From Propionibacterium australiense (GTDB lineage Bacteria > Actinomycetota > Actinomycetes > Propionibacteriales > Propionibacteriaceae): a stretch of DNA of 64,000 nucleotides. The notes beneath the pieces are model-generated. The model saw only the letters and a program-made list of their open reading frames with translations, searched no databases and was not told the origin of the DNA. Both the position numbers and the translations under genes were made by a program. Below are positions 30,709 to 39,715 of the stretch, one piece after another; position 1 is the stretch's first letter, and each line of letters starts with the position of its first letter. The DNA lies in contig NZ_RCIV01000013.1 of the NCBI RefSeq assembly GCF_003666605.1, positions 1-64,000 on the forward strand, written 5' to 3'.

Positions 30709-32640
30709 ATGTCACACCACCGCCCGCTGCACTACGCGCAGGACAACGTCGCTCTCATGTTCAAGGCCGCGGCCGCCCGCTACAGCCACCGTCCGGCCAC
30801 CCGGGTGCGCGTCGGAGACGAGGGCGCGGTCTGGGACATCGCCACCTACCGCGAGTTGGACGAACGCGTCACCCAGATCGCCTGCGCACTGCTCCGGCAG
30901 GGCATCACCGCCGGTGACCGTGTCGGTATCTACGCCCGCAACCGTCCCGAGTGGACCCAGGCCGACCTGGCCTGCCAGTACATCGGCGCCGTCCCGGTGC
31001 CGATCTACGCGACGAACACGCCCGAGCAGGCCGCCCACATCGCCGGCGACTGCCAGATGGTCGCCGCCTTCGCCGGTAGCGCCCAGGAGACCGCCACCAT
31101 GATCGAGGCGGCCACCTCGGTACCGAGCCTGCGCCTGGTCGTCTCGATGGACCCGTGCGACGACGACCCCCGGCACGGCACAGCCTGGGACGGCGAGTTC
31201 TGCTGGCTCGCCGATTTCGCGCCCGCCGGTGAACCCGCCGACACCGCCCTTGCGGCCGAGGTCGATGCCCGGCTGGCGTCGGCCACCGGCGACGACCTGT
31301 ACAGCATCATCTACACCTCGGGCACCACCGGCGAACCGAAGGGCGTCATGCTCGCCCACCGCGCGATGATCGCCGAGTTCCGGGCCCTCGACGAGATATT
31401 CGACATCGGTCCCGCCGAGCACTCGCTGTGCTTCCTGCCCCTCTCACACGCCCTCGAACGGGCCTGGACGGCCTATCTGTGGGCGCACGGCTGCATGAAC
31501 ACCTACGTCACCGACACCCGCAGCATCGCCGAACTCATGCCGCTGGCGCGCCCGACCATGGTGGTCGCCGTCCCCAAGCTCTACGAGACGATCATGACGA
31601 TGGCCCGCGAACAGGCCGCCGGATCGCGGCTCCGCAAGCGCCTCTTCGACTGGTCGATCGGTGTCGGCGCCAGGGTGCAGGCCGCGTACAACAACGGCGA
31701 GTACCCGTCGCTGCGCGACCGCGCGAAACTGCTCGCGGCCGACCGGCTCGTCCTGAGCAAGATCCGGGGCGCCATCGGCGGCCCGAAGAAGATGCTCGTC
31801 AGCGGCGGTGCTCCCCTTTCGCGGGAGGCCGCGTTGTTCTTCGGCGCGGCCGGGCTGCAGATCCTCAACGGCTACGGCATGACCGAGGCGGCCCCGCTCA
31901 TCTCCTTCAACTCGCACTCGCACTGGCAGCGCGGCAGCGTCGGACGGGTCATGAGCGGCGGGCGGCTGCGCATCGGCCCCGAGAACGAGATCCTCTACAC
32001 CGGCCCCAACCTCATGGACGGCTACTGGGGCGACGAGGAGGCCACGGACCGGGCCTTCTGGACAGACGAGGACGGCACCCGCTGGCTGCGGACCGGTGAT
32101 GCCGGCAGGATCAACCACAAGGGCTATCTGTTCATCACCGACCGGCTGAAGGACATCATCGTCACCAAGGGAGGCAAGAACATCGCGCCCCAGCCCATCG
32201 AGGCGCTGCTGCAGGCCGACCCCCTGTTCGAGCAGGCGGTCCTGCTCGGCAACGACAGGCCGTTCCTGACGCTCCTGGTGAAACCCTCGCTGCCCACGAT
32301 GGGTGAGATCGCCGAGAAACTGCAGATCCAGTACGGCCACGTCAACGAGCTCTTCACGAACCCGCGCGTCGTCGAGGAGGTCAAGGCCCGTGCGGCCCGG
32401 CTCACCGGCTCGCTGCCCAAGCACGAGCAGTTCAGGGAGCTGCACCTGTCACCCGAGGAGTTCTCCATCGCGAACGGCCTTCTCACCCCGACGTTGAAGG
32501 TGAAGCGACGGGAGGTCGAGCGGCGTTTCGCCGACGTCATCGACCAGATGTACGCCCGCTTCTCCGAGCGGCGCGACAGGAGCCTCGGGGTGGACCAGGG
32601 GCGCGCGGCGGCGGAGACCGGGGTGGGCCCGGCTGCGTAG
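30709..32640 (+). CDS. Long-chain fatty-acid-CoA ligase (FadD15-like)
   Basis: A 643-residue AMP-forming ligase that activates fatty acids to acyl-CoA. The P-loop motif Y-T-S-G-T-T-G-E-P-K-G is at about residues 201-211, Y-G-M-T-E-A-A-P near 388, and the hinge with K-D-I-I-V-T-K-G-G-K-N-I near 481. It has the longer N-terminus and C-terminal tail of the FadD15/long-chain group. The open frame starts earlier inside nfo, but the ATG at 30709 follows the nfo stop directly. A TetR gene follows 9 nt later and may regulate it, as FadR-type TetR proteins often do. Confidence 0.9.
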   Translation: MSHHRPLHYAQDNVALMFKAAAARYSHRPATRVRVGDEGAVWDIATYRELDERVTQIACALLRQGITAGDRVGIYARNRPEWTQADLACQYIGAVPVPIYATNTPEQAAHIAGDCQMVAAFAGSAQETATMIEAATSVPSLRLVVSMDPCDDDPRHGTAWDGEFCWLADFAPAGEPADTALAAEVDARLASATGDDLYSIIYTSGTTGEPKGVMLAHRAMIAEFRALDEIFDIGPAEHSLCFLPLSHALERAWTAYLWAHGCMNTYVTDTRSIAELMPLARPTMVVAVPKLYETIMTMAREQAAGSRLRKRLFDWSIGVGARVQAAYNNGEYPSLRDRAKLLAADRLVLSKIRGAIGGPKKMLVSGGAPLSREAALFFGAAGLQILNGYGMTEAAPLISFNSHSHWQRGSVGRVMSGGRLRIGPENEILYTGPNLMDGYWGDEEATDRAFWTDEDGTRWLRTGDAGRINHKGYLFITDRLKDIIVTKGGKNIAPQPIEALLQADPLFEQAVLLGNDRPFLTLLVKPSLPTMGEIAEKLQIQYGHVNELFTNPRVVEEVKARAARLTGSLPKHEQFRELHLSPEEFSIANGLLTPTLKVKRREVERRFADVIDQMYARFSERRDRSLGVDQGRAAAETGVGPAA

Positions 32641-32649
32641 ACTGGCGGC

Positions 32650-33228
32650 GTGCCCGAACAGCCTCGAAGCATCCGCAGCCGCCAGGCGATCATCGAGGCG
32701 ACTGCCGATCTCATCGGAAGACAGGGCGTCAGCGGCACGTCGGTGGCGGACATCATCAGGGCCTCGGGCACCTCGACGGGGGCGATCTACCACCACTTCG
32801 GCAGTAAGCAGGAGATCATCGTCGAGACCGCCCGGCAGGCGCTCCACTGGCCGATGACCGCCATCACCGAGTACTTCGACAACCCCGCATCCCCGGCAGA
32901 CCTGTTCGGCTACGCGGTCGAGGCGCTGCGCTTCGGCCCCGAACTGGGTGAACTGCTCGTCCAGCTCGGCGCGGGCGGCCTCAGCGACGACGAACTGGGC
33001 CGGGCGCTGCGCGCCGAGTTCAGCCAGCTGCGCGACGGACTCGACCTGACCCTTGGTTCGTGGGCCCGCAACCAGGGCCTGCCGCAGGAGCGGGTACGTG
33101 GCCTGGCCGAGATGCTCGTCGGGCTGATCCTCGGGTTCGCCACCCAGCGCGCCCTCGTCGACGACTTCGACGAGGCAGCCTACGAGGTCCAGGGCCGTGC
33201 GATGCTCGCGGCAGCGGTGGCCGGCTGA
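32650..33228 (+). CDS. TetR-family transcriptional regulator
   Basis: A 192-residue regulator. Residues about 8-55 form the TetR HTH: R-Q-A-I-I-E-A-T-A-D-L-I-G-R-Q-G-V-S-G-T-S-V-A-D-I, then G-A-I-Y-H-H-F-G-S-K. The C-terminal ligand domain shows no family-specific motif. GTG start, 9 nt after the acyl-CoA ligase stop, with no clear ribosome site, so translation is probably coupled. Acyl-CoA sensing is an inference from the position only. Confidence 0.88.
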   Translation: MPEQPRSIRSRQAIIEATADLIGRQGVSGTSVADIIRASGTSTGAIYHHFGSKQEIIVETARQALHWPMTAITEYFDNPASPADLFGYAVEALRFGPELGELLVQLGAGGLSDDELGRALRAEFSQLRDGLDLTLGSWARNQGLPQERVRGLAEMLVGLILGFATQRALVDDFDEAAYEVQGRAMLAAAVAG

Positions 33229-33252
33229 CGGCATCCTCCCCGCCCGGTCCGC

Positions 33253-34044
33253 TCAACCGCGCCCCATCAGCCGGCGGATCCGGGCGCGGGCGTCGACCAT
33301 GGCGGGGCCGTACCAGACCACCGGGCGTTCGGGCAGGATCCGTACGTCGTGGCCGGGGAAGCACTCGGGCCCGTCGTCCGGGGTGAACGGATAGGGCGCG
33401 TCGAGCAGGACGACGGCATCGGCGCCGGCCCGCTGGATCGTCTCGACGGTGACGGCCGGGTAACGCGCGGACCGCCAGCCCGCGACGTCGAGCGGCGCCA
33501 GCGGGAAACCGGAGCGGCGCAGCAGGTCTGCCGCGTAGGTGCGGGGCCCGACGACCATCCACGGGTCGCGCCAGATGCACACGACGACGCGCGCGCCAGG
33601 CTCCTCGTCCGGTGCGCTCCAGGCGCGAGAGGCCGCCGCGAGCCACTTGGGCTCCGGGGTCAGGCCGAGCGCCTCGCCCAGGAGCCGACGCAGGCTCGCC
33701 AGGGCGCCGTCGACGCTGTCCACGTCGGTGACCCACACGGCCACGCCGGCCGCGCGCAGCGCCTCGACGTCGGCGCGGCGGTTCTCCTCCCGCGCTGCGA
33801 CGACCAGATCGGGTGCCAGGGTGGTGATGGCCGCCAGGTCGGGGTTCTTCGGGCCCCGCACCCGGCGGACGGCGTGCCCGGCCCGCTCGGCCAGGTCGGC
33901 CGGGCGGACGCAGAACTCGGTGGCTCCGACGATGCGTTCGGGACAGCTCCAGGCGAGGGCCTCGGTGAGTGAGGGCACCAGGCTGACGACACGTCGGGGC
34001 AGCGCGGCCGGTTCGACGGTGTACCCGAGATCGTCGGTCGCCAT
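33253..34044 (-). CDS. Helical-backbone metal receptor / BtuF-like protein without signal peptide
   Basis: A 263-residue protein with the BtuF/FepB-type binding fold: R-V-V-S-L-V-P-S-L-T-E-A at the start, then G-x-T-E-F-C-V-R-P, and P-N-D-L-type G-P-K-N-P-D-L-A-A-I with L-A-P-D-L-V-V-A. The frame runs back to 34341, but GGGGAGGGG just upstream makes the ATG at 34044 the start. It has no signal peptide or lipobox and no ABC partner nearby. The fold therefore points to a cobalamin/corrinoid or metal-related role, but how it is exported or what it binds is not visible. Confidence 0.72.
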   Translation of the reverse strand: MATDDLGYTVEPAALPRRVVSLVPSLTEALAWSCPERIVGATEFCVRPADLAERAGHAVRRVRGPKNPDLAAITTLAPDLVVAAREENRRADVEALRAAGVAVWVTDVDSVDGALASLRRLLGEALGLTPEPKWLAAASRAWSAPDEEPGARVVVCIWRDPWMVVGPRTYAADLLRRSGFPLAPLDVAGWRSARYPAVTVETIQRAGADAVVLLDAPYPFTPDDGPECFPGHDVRILPERPVVWYGPAMVDARARIRRLMGRG

Positions 34045-34362
34045 GGTCCCCTCCCCGCGCTGCCGGATCCCACTCTGGCACACCGTGTGGCCACGCGCCG
34101 CAGGGTGCCGGACGGCGGCTGTCGGCAGGGCCCGTGCGGGGAAAACGTTCATGGTTTCAGCCGGCGGGCACTTGGCGTGGAGTGCGGCCCCGGTCCGATC
34201 CTCATGAATGAGTTTCATGGGGCACACGCATTGCCGCGCGCGGCTCCCGAGGGACTTCTCGAACCCTGCCGAGCCGTGGGATGAACTCCTGGCCGTGCGG
34301 TGCAGGACCCGGATCAAGAACCCACGCAGGAGCGGGGACACGGAGTTGTTTTCCCAAGCCGG
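34045..34362. other. Intergenic region, no supported gene
   Basis: A 318-bp stretch between the BtuF-like gene and the convergently oriented end of the hydrolase gene. Frames overlapping it are extensions of neighbours. GGTTCGAG on the minus strand near 34256 resembles a tRNA T-loop, but no acceptor or anticodon stem can be built. GC drops slightly toward 34330, where the accessory stretch begins. Confidence 0.5.
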
Positions 34363-35013
34363 TCACTGGCTCGTGCTGGTCCAAGAAGACCCGTCGGCGC
34401 CCCCGAGCGCCCCAGGATCGAGGACGTCAACGATGGCATCTGGCGCAGCCCGGTTGAGCTCATGGCCCGCCCCGGGCACGACATGGAGCGTCGCCTGCGG
34501 CAGAAGCTTCTGCAGCCGCCTCGACGCCTTCAGGTTCGCCCGGTCCCTTCCCCCGCACAGGATCGCCACCGGGCACACGATCTCGCCCAACCGTGGCGTG
34601 AGATCCAGTGACCGCATGGACCGGGCCAGTTCGATCACCTCACTCTTGGAGATGCCCATGCCGCTGAAGGACCTGCCCGGCATGCACCGGAACAGGAGGT
34701 TCTGAAGGCCCATGAGCAGGCGGGGTGTCCTGTACTGCGCCCCGATGAGAACCAGCGAAGCCACTTCGTCGGGGTGCCGGATCGTGTAGTCCATGGCGAG
34801 CATCGCCCCCAGTGAGAGCCCGCAGAGGCGAAGCGACTCCGTCGTGCCCGCATACCGGTGTTCCAGATCGGCCAGCATCCGGGAGTAGCTGACCTCGCCG
34901 GTCGTCTCGGCGAACAATTCCGGGCAGTCCACCTCACCGGCGGGAATCCGGGTGATCACGCCATCCCAGTCCTTGGCCGTCTGGCCCAATCCATGCAGCA
35001 GAACGGTTCTCAT
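34363..35013 (-). CDS. Alpha/beta hydrolase
   Basis: A 216-residue alpha/beta-hydrolase. The oxyanion start is V-L-L-H-G-L-G-Q-T, the nucleophile elbow is C-G-L-S-L-G-A (Ser near residue 67), an Asp lies near C-G-G-R-D-R-A-N, and the catalytic His is in G-A-G-H-E-L-N. Small hydrolases of this kind act on esters or acyl groups; the substrate is unknown. It overlaps the upstream regulator gene by four bases, so the two form a two-gene operon. Confidence 0.85.
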   Translation of the reverse strand: MRTVLLHGLGQTAKDWDGVITRIPAGEVDCPELFAETTGEVSYSRMLADLEHRYAGTTESLRLCGLSLGAMLAMDYTIRHPDEVASLVLIGAQYRTPRLLMGLQNLLFRCMPGRSFSGMGISKSEVIELARSMRSLDLTPRLGEIVCPVAILCGGRDRANLKASRRLQKLLPQATLHVVPGAGHELNRAAPDAIVDVLDPGALGGADGSSWTSTSQ

Positions 35014-35813
35014 CTCTGGTCGGCTTCCTCGTCCATGCGGTGGCGATCGACGAAATCCAATCCGAAGCAGACGAGAGCGAGGACAAGGGTGATGGCGCTG
35101 TTGAAGATCTCCGATGTGAGATCGCGGGTGCCTTGCTGAAGGAACGCGGCCGCCAGGTGAGTGATTGCTATTGGAACGGGGATCATGACGAGGAGGGAGA
35201 AACCGGCCGCCCGGTACCAGTTCGGCCAGAACCTACGGAAGATTCCGTACACCGCCCACAGGGTGGCGACCGCAACCAGCGAGATGCAGGCGCCCAGGGT
35301 GAGGATGACGGATTTCTGCAGCAGCACGGACAGCAGTGCGAGCAGCGGGACGGGAACGATACTCGCCATGAGCAGCGTCCTCAGGACAGGCCTCGTCCTG
35401 GCCGTCAGGCCCGGGATCAGTATGAGCCATCCCGCGACGATGGATGTGGCGGCGATGAGGGACCAGGACAGCTCGTCCGCAGTGAAGTAATCACAGATCA
35501 GGCACACGCAGATCGCGGTCAACGCTGCCGCGGAGAAGCTCACCAGCAGAATGCGCCTGCTGCGCTCGGACAATCTGTAGTTCCGCTTCCTGACGGGCAG
35601 CTCGTCGGGCTCGACCATGTCGTCCTTGATGAGATAATCGGAGGACACGTTGAATATGTCGCTGAGTTGGGCGATGAAGAACAGGTCCGGTGAGGACTGG
35701 TTCAACTCCCATTTCGAAATGGTCTGCCGGGTGACCGTGATCCTTTCCGCCAGGGCCTCCTGGGAGAGCCCCTGCTGCCTTCTCAGCCGCTGTATCTTCT
35801 CACCGGGGGTCAT
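35010..35813 (-). CDS. XRE regulator with membrane-spanning C-terminus
   Basis: A 267-residue protein. Residues 1-65 are an XRE helix-turn-helix (L-R-R-Q-Q-G-L-S-Q-E-A-L-A-E-R-I-T-V-T-R). About five hydrophobic segments follow (residues about 95-260), placing the DNA-binding domain at the cytoplasmic face. The open frame starts at 35879, but the ATG at 35813 starts the HTH. XRE-membrane proteins of this form are common in Firmicutes and actinobacteria, where they control small stress or bacteriocin operons. Here the only gene behind it is the hydrolase. Confidence 0.85.
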   Translation of the reverse strand: MTPGEKIQRLRRQQGLSQEALAERITVTRQTISKWELNQSSPDLFFIAQLSDIFNVSSDYLIKDDMVEPDELPVRKRNYRLSERSRRILLVSFSAAALTAICVCLICDYFTADELSWSLIAATSIVAGWLILIPGLTARTRPVLRTLLMASIVPVPLLALLSVLLQKSVILTLGACISLVAVATLWAVYGIFRRFWPNWYRAAGFSLLVMIPVPIAITHLAAAFLQQGTRDLTSEIFNSAITLVLALVCFGLDFVDRHRMDEEADQR

Positions 35814-36182
35814 GTCACTCGCCTCCTGTTCCTCGGGTCTGGGACAACAGTAGCCAGCGGGCCATCGATCGGCCGCCAATCCTCACTGGAATGGGCGCAA
35901 CGATCCGTTGCGGCACGCCTCGTGTGCACAGCGCCCTCGTTCGGGGCGGGTGGACTCGGCAAATTGTTGATCGCGTTTTCCCTCTTCATATGGGTGTGAT
36001 GGTTCTCAGTCCGGATCGCCGATCGCTACGAGACCCATCGCATCCACAACGTCAATGACGTATTGACGGCCCGAGCCCGATCAGTCCCCTCCGGTTGGAA
36101 TCGTTGTCGCTGCTCTGGCCTCATCATGCCGCGATGAGCACGGATACGAGGCGAGCCCCGGGTGCGTTCTGTCGTCACCCGG
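35814..36182. other. Lower-GC intergenic region, possible gene remnants
   Basis: A 369-bp stretch with more A/T than its surroundings, e.g. AAATTGTTGATCGCG near 35961 and TTCATATGG near 35986. No intact gene is supported. A 19-codon minus-strand tail at 36006-36065 reads like the end of a protein, but a stop precedes it. The stretch separates the XRE-hydrolase operon from the ATPase-DUF4276 pair and could be the scar of an older insertion. Confidence 0.5.
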
Positions 36183-36839
36183 TCAGGATAGGATATCGCG
36201 CCACCACGAGGCGAAAGTGGGGCAGCGTTCAAGGATTGCATCAAGGCCCGCCTCGGCGACGAGATCAGGTCCAGTAACTGTTTTGCTGTAGTTCGGAGCC
36301 GCTTTCTTGAGGCGTTTTGACGGTGCCGTCTCGGTGCCATTGTTGACGAATTCCGGGCCGCCAGCTGCCACGATGGCGCGTCGCAGGGCAGCGAGTTCTC
36401 GACGTGGAATTACTCCATCGCCATGACCGGCATCGATCGCCGCCAGGACCAGTGCTTCGATCTCATGGAGCACGACGAGAGGGCAAAAGCGGTCATCTTG
36501 ATATTGCGCGCGGAGCGCGTTGACGAGTTCGCTTTGACGTGTGATGCCATTCCCTGCTGCATCGCGTCCGGGGGCGCCTCGGGGATACTGGTAATAATCG
36601 ATGAGGAGTCCTATTCGGCGAAGATTTCTGTCTTTGAAGAAACCGGTGAGCGCCTTTTGGTAGTTCGTCCAAGTGCCTCCGCCGCTGTGACTTCCTGAGG
36701 GGGTGCTGGACGTCTTGACGGTCACGGCTTTTAGGAAGATGTCTTGTTTCAAAGCGGCTGGAGTGAGAACCCTATCGGCAAGAGTTCTCTCGGTTGGACC
36801 TTCAACGAGGACAATAACACGACGATCATCCTTGTTCAT
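36183..36839 (-). CDS. DUF4276-family (TOPRIM-like) protein
   Basis: A 218-residue protein that matches the DUF4276 pattern. V-E-G-P-T-E (Glu13, Glu17) lies at the start, I-D-Y-Y near Asp81, and the family-specific H-E-I-E-A-L (His125, Glu126, Glu128) follows. The acidic residues are placed as in TOPRIM-like nucleases. Its ATG overlaps the stop of the AAA ATPase gene by four bases, so the two are made together. Pairs of an AAA_21-type ATPase and a TOPRIM protein are found in antiphage systems such as PARIS and in OLD/Gabija proteins. DUF4276 has no settled function, so nuclease activity is inferred. Confidence 0.82.
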   Translation of the reverse strand: MNKDDRRVIVLVEGPTERTLADRVLTPAALKQDIFLKAVTVKTSSTPSGSHSGGGTWTNYQKALTGFFKDRNLRRIGLLIDYYQYPRGAPGRDAAGNGITRQSELVNALRAQYQDDRFCPLVVLHEIEALVLAAIDAGHGDGVIPRRELAALRRAIVAAGGPEFVNNGTETAPSKRLKKAAPNYSKTVTGPDLVAEAGLDAILERCPTFASWWRDILS

Positions 36840-37999
36840 GAGACTGCTTCCTCGTGCACCGGTTGCCCATCCAGAAGCCCCATTTCCCAGAGATTGCCCG
36901 TCGAGTAGTCGTCGAGGAAGGCCGCGAGGAATTCTTCATCGGGGCGTACTGCCTCGGTGGCGCCATTGACCCGGTTCAGGACGACGATCTCACCCAGCTC
37001 GAAATGGGAGACCAACGGCACGGACTGAGTGGCCAGGATGACCTTGTGGCCATTCTGGCCGGCGATGCGGACCATCTCCGCGAGCAGACTGATCGCTGCC
37101 GGATGAAGCCCGAGCTCCGGCTCGTCCAGAACCACTGTTTCCGGAAGATCGGGTCCCAGTAACAAGGTGGCCAAGCAGATGAAGCGCAGTGTGCCATCGC
37201 TGGCCTCATGGGCTGTGAAAACGCGATCCAGTCCCTGCTGTCTCCATCGCAGTTCGATAAAACCTGAGGTATCGGGCAGGAGAACGAAATCATCGAAGAA
37301 GGGAGTGACATGTCGAATGGCGGAAACAATCCTCAGGTAGTGTTCAGGGTGTTCGGTTTTCACCCGGTAGAGGTAGGCGGCAATGTTCGCGGCGTCCGAG
37401 TGCAGACTCAAGTTGTCGCCAACCCGTGGCTTGCTTTTGACGGGTGCATTGCTGGAGACATCATCGAAATGGAAGACTCGACATCCTTCAAGGATGGGGC
37501 GAACGTAGGCGGCGAAATTATGGAGTCGTTTTCCAGCAGTTTCCGATTCGACGATGTGTCGGACTTTGCTCTGCAGGCTGAGTCCCAAGTCTTCGTCATA
37601 GGGGCGTTGCCACTCGCGGCCGGCTTGGAAGAGCAGCCATTCGTGCAGTTCTGCTACTACTTCTGAGTTGAAAACCTGTATCGGGATGGCAGATATTTCG
37701 ACGCGATAGCCGTTCCGATGGTCCTGTTCGTCGAACTCCGATAGGAGTTCGACGAAGATGTGCTCGGCGGTTTCTTCGTAGTTCTCGAAGAGTAGGTTGC
37801 CGACTCCTCCGCGCTGTTTCAGGTATTCATGGAAACTGCCGTCCCAGATGCGTGAGACCAGTTCCAAGGCGCTCACCAGATTCGATTTCCCTGAGCCGTT
37901 GGCCCCGATGAGCACGGTGACGTCTGAGGTGAGATCCAGCTCAAGCTGGCGGATCGATCTGAACCCCTCCACGACAAGGCGTCCCAATCTTGCACTCAT
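36836..37999 (-). CDS. AAA_21/OLD-like ATPase
   Basis: A 387-residue SMC-related ATPase. It opens R-L-V-V-E-G-F-R-S-I, with Walker A I-G-A-N-G-S-G-K-S-N (31-40), signature S-D-G-T-L-R-F (267-273), Walker B T-V-V-L-D-E-P-E-L-G-L-H-P (288-300) and T-Q-S (324-326). A middle region of about 200 residues takes the place of the SMC coil. It precedes and overlaps the DUF4276 gene. Codons use more A/T than the flanking genes (lacI, helicase), which suggests horizontal transfer. The ATPase probably controls the TOPRIM partner, by analogy with PARIS/OLD-type systems. Confidence 0.85.
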   Translation of the reverse strand: MSARLGRLVVEGFRSIRQLELDLTSDVTVLIGANGSGKSNLVSALELVSRIWDGSFHEYLKQRGGVGNLLFENYEETAEHIFVELLSEFDEQDHRNGYRVEISAIPIQVFNSEVVAELHEWLLFQAGREWQRPYDEDLGLSLQSKVRHIVESETAGKRLHNFAAYVRPILEGCRVFHFDDVSSNAPVKSKPRVGDNLSLHSDAANIAAYLYRVKTEHPEHYLRIVSAIRHVTPFFDDFVLLPDTSGFIELRWRQQGLDRVFTAHEASDGTLRFICLATLLLGPDLPETVVLDEPELGLHPAAISLLAEMVRIAGQNGHKVILATQSVPLVSHFELGEIVVLNRVNGATEAVRPDEEFLAAFLDDYSTGNLWEMGLLDGQPVHEEAVS

Positions 38000-38163
38000 G
38001 TGTCGAGTCTAGTTGCTGGCTTGAGGTGTGGACAGGCGTTGAGCGAAGTGGGCCCGAGCCATAAGCCAGTCGATGGGCTGACAGCTCGGGGCCGGGGGAG
38101 CGGGCCGGTCGGGTCGTGCGCGATGATGGGTTCACCGCATCCCCTGCCCGCGGGAGGTCTGCC

Positions 38164-38601
38164 ATGTCCACGGAGCTGTCACGACTCAGGTCCGGCCCCG
38201 ACGCCGTTGAACAGCCCGGCGGGGTCGGTCTCGGCCGCATCGACGTCGTCGCCCCGGGCCTGGCCAAGGACGTCATCGACGGCGCCCGGCAGGTCTGGTT
38301 GACGGTGGCCGGCCTCGACCACGAGGCCTTCACCGACGGCAGGGCCAGGGCCACCCTGCCGGGCTGGTTCCGCAGGGCCTGCCGGCGTCGCCCGGCCGGC
38401 TCCGACCGGATCTGGGACGTCGACGCCTGGCTGCCCTGGGCCGACCCGGGGGAGCGTCCCTGGCGCTGGTGGGACGCCGACGTCGTGGACGAGGACCGCG
38501 GCTGGGTGAGCATCGTCCTGTTCGAGCGGCCCTGCCCGGTCGGTGTCCTGGAGGCCACCTTCTACGCCCTCGGCGCCATGCGGGTCGACGCCGATTTCTG
38601 A
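38164..38601 (+). CDS. Hypothetical protein rich in Trp near the C-terminus
   Basis: A 145-residue protein with no family I recognise. GGGAGG lies seven bases before the ATG at 38164. It has no signal peptide and no membrane segment. A run of R/G-rich residues (about 63-82) is followed by a Trp- and Asp-rich section (W-D-V-D-A-W-L-P-W, W-R-W-W-D-A-D). The high third-position GC suggests a real gene that belongs to the core genome and not to the neighbouring lower-GC stretch. It converges with the lacI-type gene. Confidence 0.55.
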   Translation: MSTELSRLRSGPDAVEQPGGVGLGRIDVVAPGLAKDVIDGARQVWLTVAGLDHEAFTDGRARATLPGWFRRACRRRPAGSDRIWDVDAWLPWADPGERPWRWWDADVVDEDRGWVSIVLFERPCPVGVLEATFYALGAMRVDADF

Positions 38602-38658
38602 CCGCGGGCCGGCCGCCCGCCGTCATGGTCCCGTCCGGTTCTCAAGAGGGCCGACGCG

Positions 38659-39681
38659 TCACGCCGGGGGCGCCGCGGTGCTGGCCCGCACGACGAGCCT
38701 GGTCGGGATGATGACATGGCTCTCCTCGAGCGGCCGCCCCTGGGCCTGGGCGAGCACGAGCCGGACCATCTCGGCGCCGGCGCGACGGAAGTCCTGCTCG
38801 ACCGTGGTCAGCGGGGGAAAGGCGTACTCGCCCAGCGGCAGTCCGTCGAAGCCCACGACGGAGACGTCCTCGGGCACCCGCCTGCCCGACTCGTGCAGGG
38901 CCCGTATCAGCCCGAGCGCCACCTCGTCGTTGGCGCAGAGGACCGCGGTGACCTCCGGGTCCCCGGCCAGCTCGAGCCCGGCCGCGTAGCCGTCGCTCGC
39001 CTCCCAGCCGCCCGGGACCGGCTCGGGCACGGCGATCCCCGCCTCGGCCAGGCAGTGCGCCCACGCCGCGGACCGGACGTGTGCCGAACGCGAATCCGCC
39101 GGGCCCGCGATGTGATGCACCGTGCGGTGGCCCAGCCCCAGAAGATGACTCATCGCCTCGCGCACCCCCTGCACCTGGTCCGCCGACGCCGATGGATAGC
39201 GTCCGGCGAGCGCCGAATCGGAGGAGGCCACCGGAAGGCCGGCCGGCAGCGCCAGGTGCTCCGCCGTGGCGGTCCCGGCCTGGACGATCACCAGGCCGTC
39301 GATCGACTGCTGGGCGAGCCGGCCCACCGCCCGGCCCATCTCCGCACCATCGGGATGGGCGACCTGCGCCATGACGACCGTGTACCCGGCCTGCGCTGCT
39401 GCCTCCAGGACGCCGCTGGTCGTCCATGCCTCACCGGTGCGCTGGATCTGCTGGGTGAGCACGCCGATCGTGTGGAAGGCGCCGCTGCGCAGTGCCTGGG
39501 CGGCCTTGTTCGGTGTGTAGCCGAGCTTGTCCATCGCCTGCAGGACCAGCTCCCTGGTCCTGTCGCTCACGTTCGGTGCGCCGCGGGAGACCCTCGACAC
39601 CGTCTGCGAGGAGACGCCCGCGAGCCGCGCGACGTCGATGATCGACGGCGCGCCTGCCGCACCAGGACGTGAGCCTCCCAT
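38659..39681 (-). CDS. LacI-family repressor of the lactose operon
   Basis: A 340-residue LacI/GalR regulator. The HTH I-I-D-V-A-R-L-A-G-V-S-S-Q-T-V-S-R-V starts at about residue 13, a hinge helix K-A-A-Q-A-L-R follows, and then a periplasmic-binding-protein-like sugar domain. The open frame extends to 39741; both 39693 and 39681 are ATGs and neither has a good ribosome site, so the start is uncertain by a few residues. It is divergent from lacZ, and the intergenic region carries two LacI-type palindromes, so it most likely represses lacZ and the GPH symporter and itself. Confidence 0.88.
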   Translation of the reverse strand: MGGSRPGAAGAPSIIDVARLAGVSSQTVSRVSRGAPNVSDRTRELVLQAMDKLGYTPNKAAQALRSGAFHTIGVLTQQIQRTGEAWTTSGVLEAAAQAGYTVVMAQVAHPDGAEMGRAVGRLAQQSIDGLVIVQAGTATAEHLALPAGLPVASSDSALAGRYPSASADQVQGVREAMSHLLGLGHRTVHHIAGPADSRSAHVRSAAWAHCLAEAGIAVPEPVPGGWEASDGYAAGLELAGDPEVTAVLCANDEVALGLIRALHESGRRVPEDVSVVGFDGLPLGEYAFPPLTTVEQDFRRAGAEMVRLVLAQAQGRPLEESHVIIPTRLVVRASTAAPPA

Positions 39682-39715
39682 GGACCGGACCATACCAAGG
39701 CGGCGCGAGCGATCC

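Noticed and set aside
34240-34280. GGTTCGAG on the minus strand, like a tRNA T-loop.
   Set aside because: No acceptor, D or anticodon stem can be drawn at the correct distances.
36006-36065. A 19-codon minus-strand tail that reads like a protein C-terminus.
   Set aside because: An in-frame stop precedes it and no start or homologous segment lies upstream, so it is too short to support a gene or a pseudogene.
36050-38060. A shared GGCCCGAGCC on both sides of the ATPase-DUF4276 pair as a possible insertion repeat.
   Set aside because: Ten GC-rich bases are expected by chance in this genome and the copies do not lie at the cassette edges.
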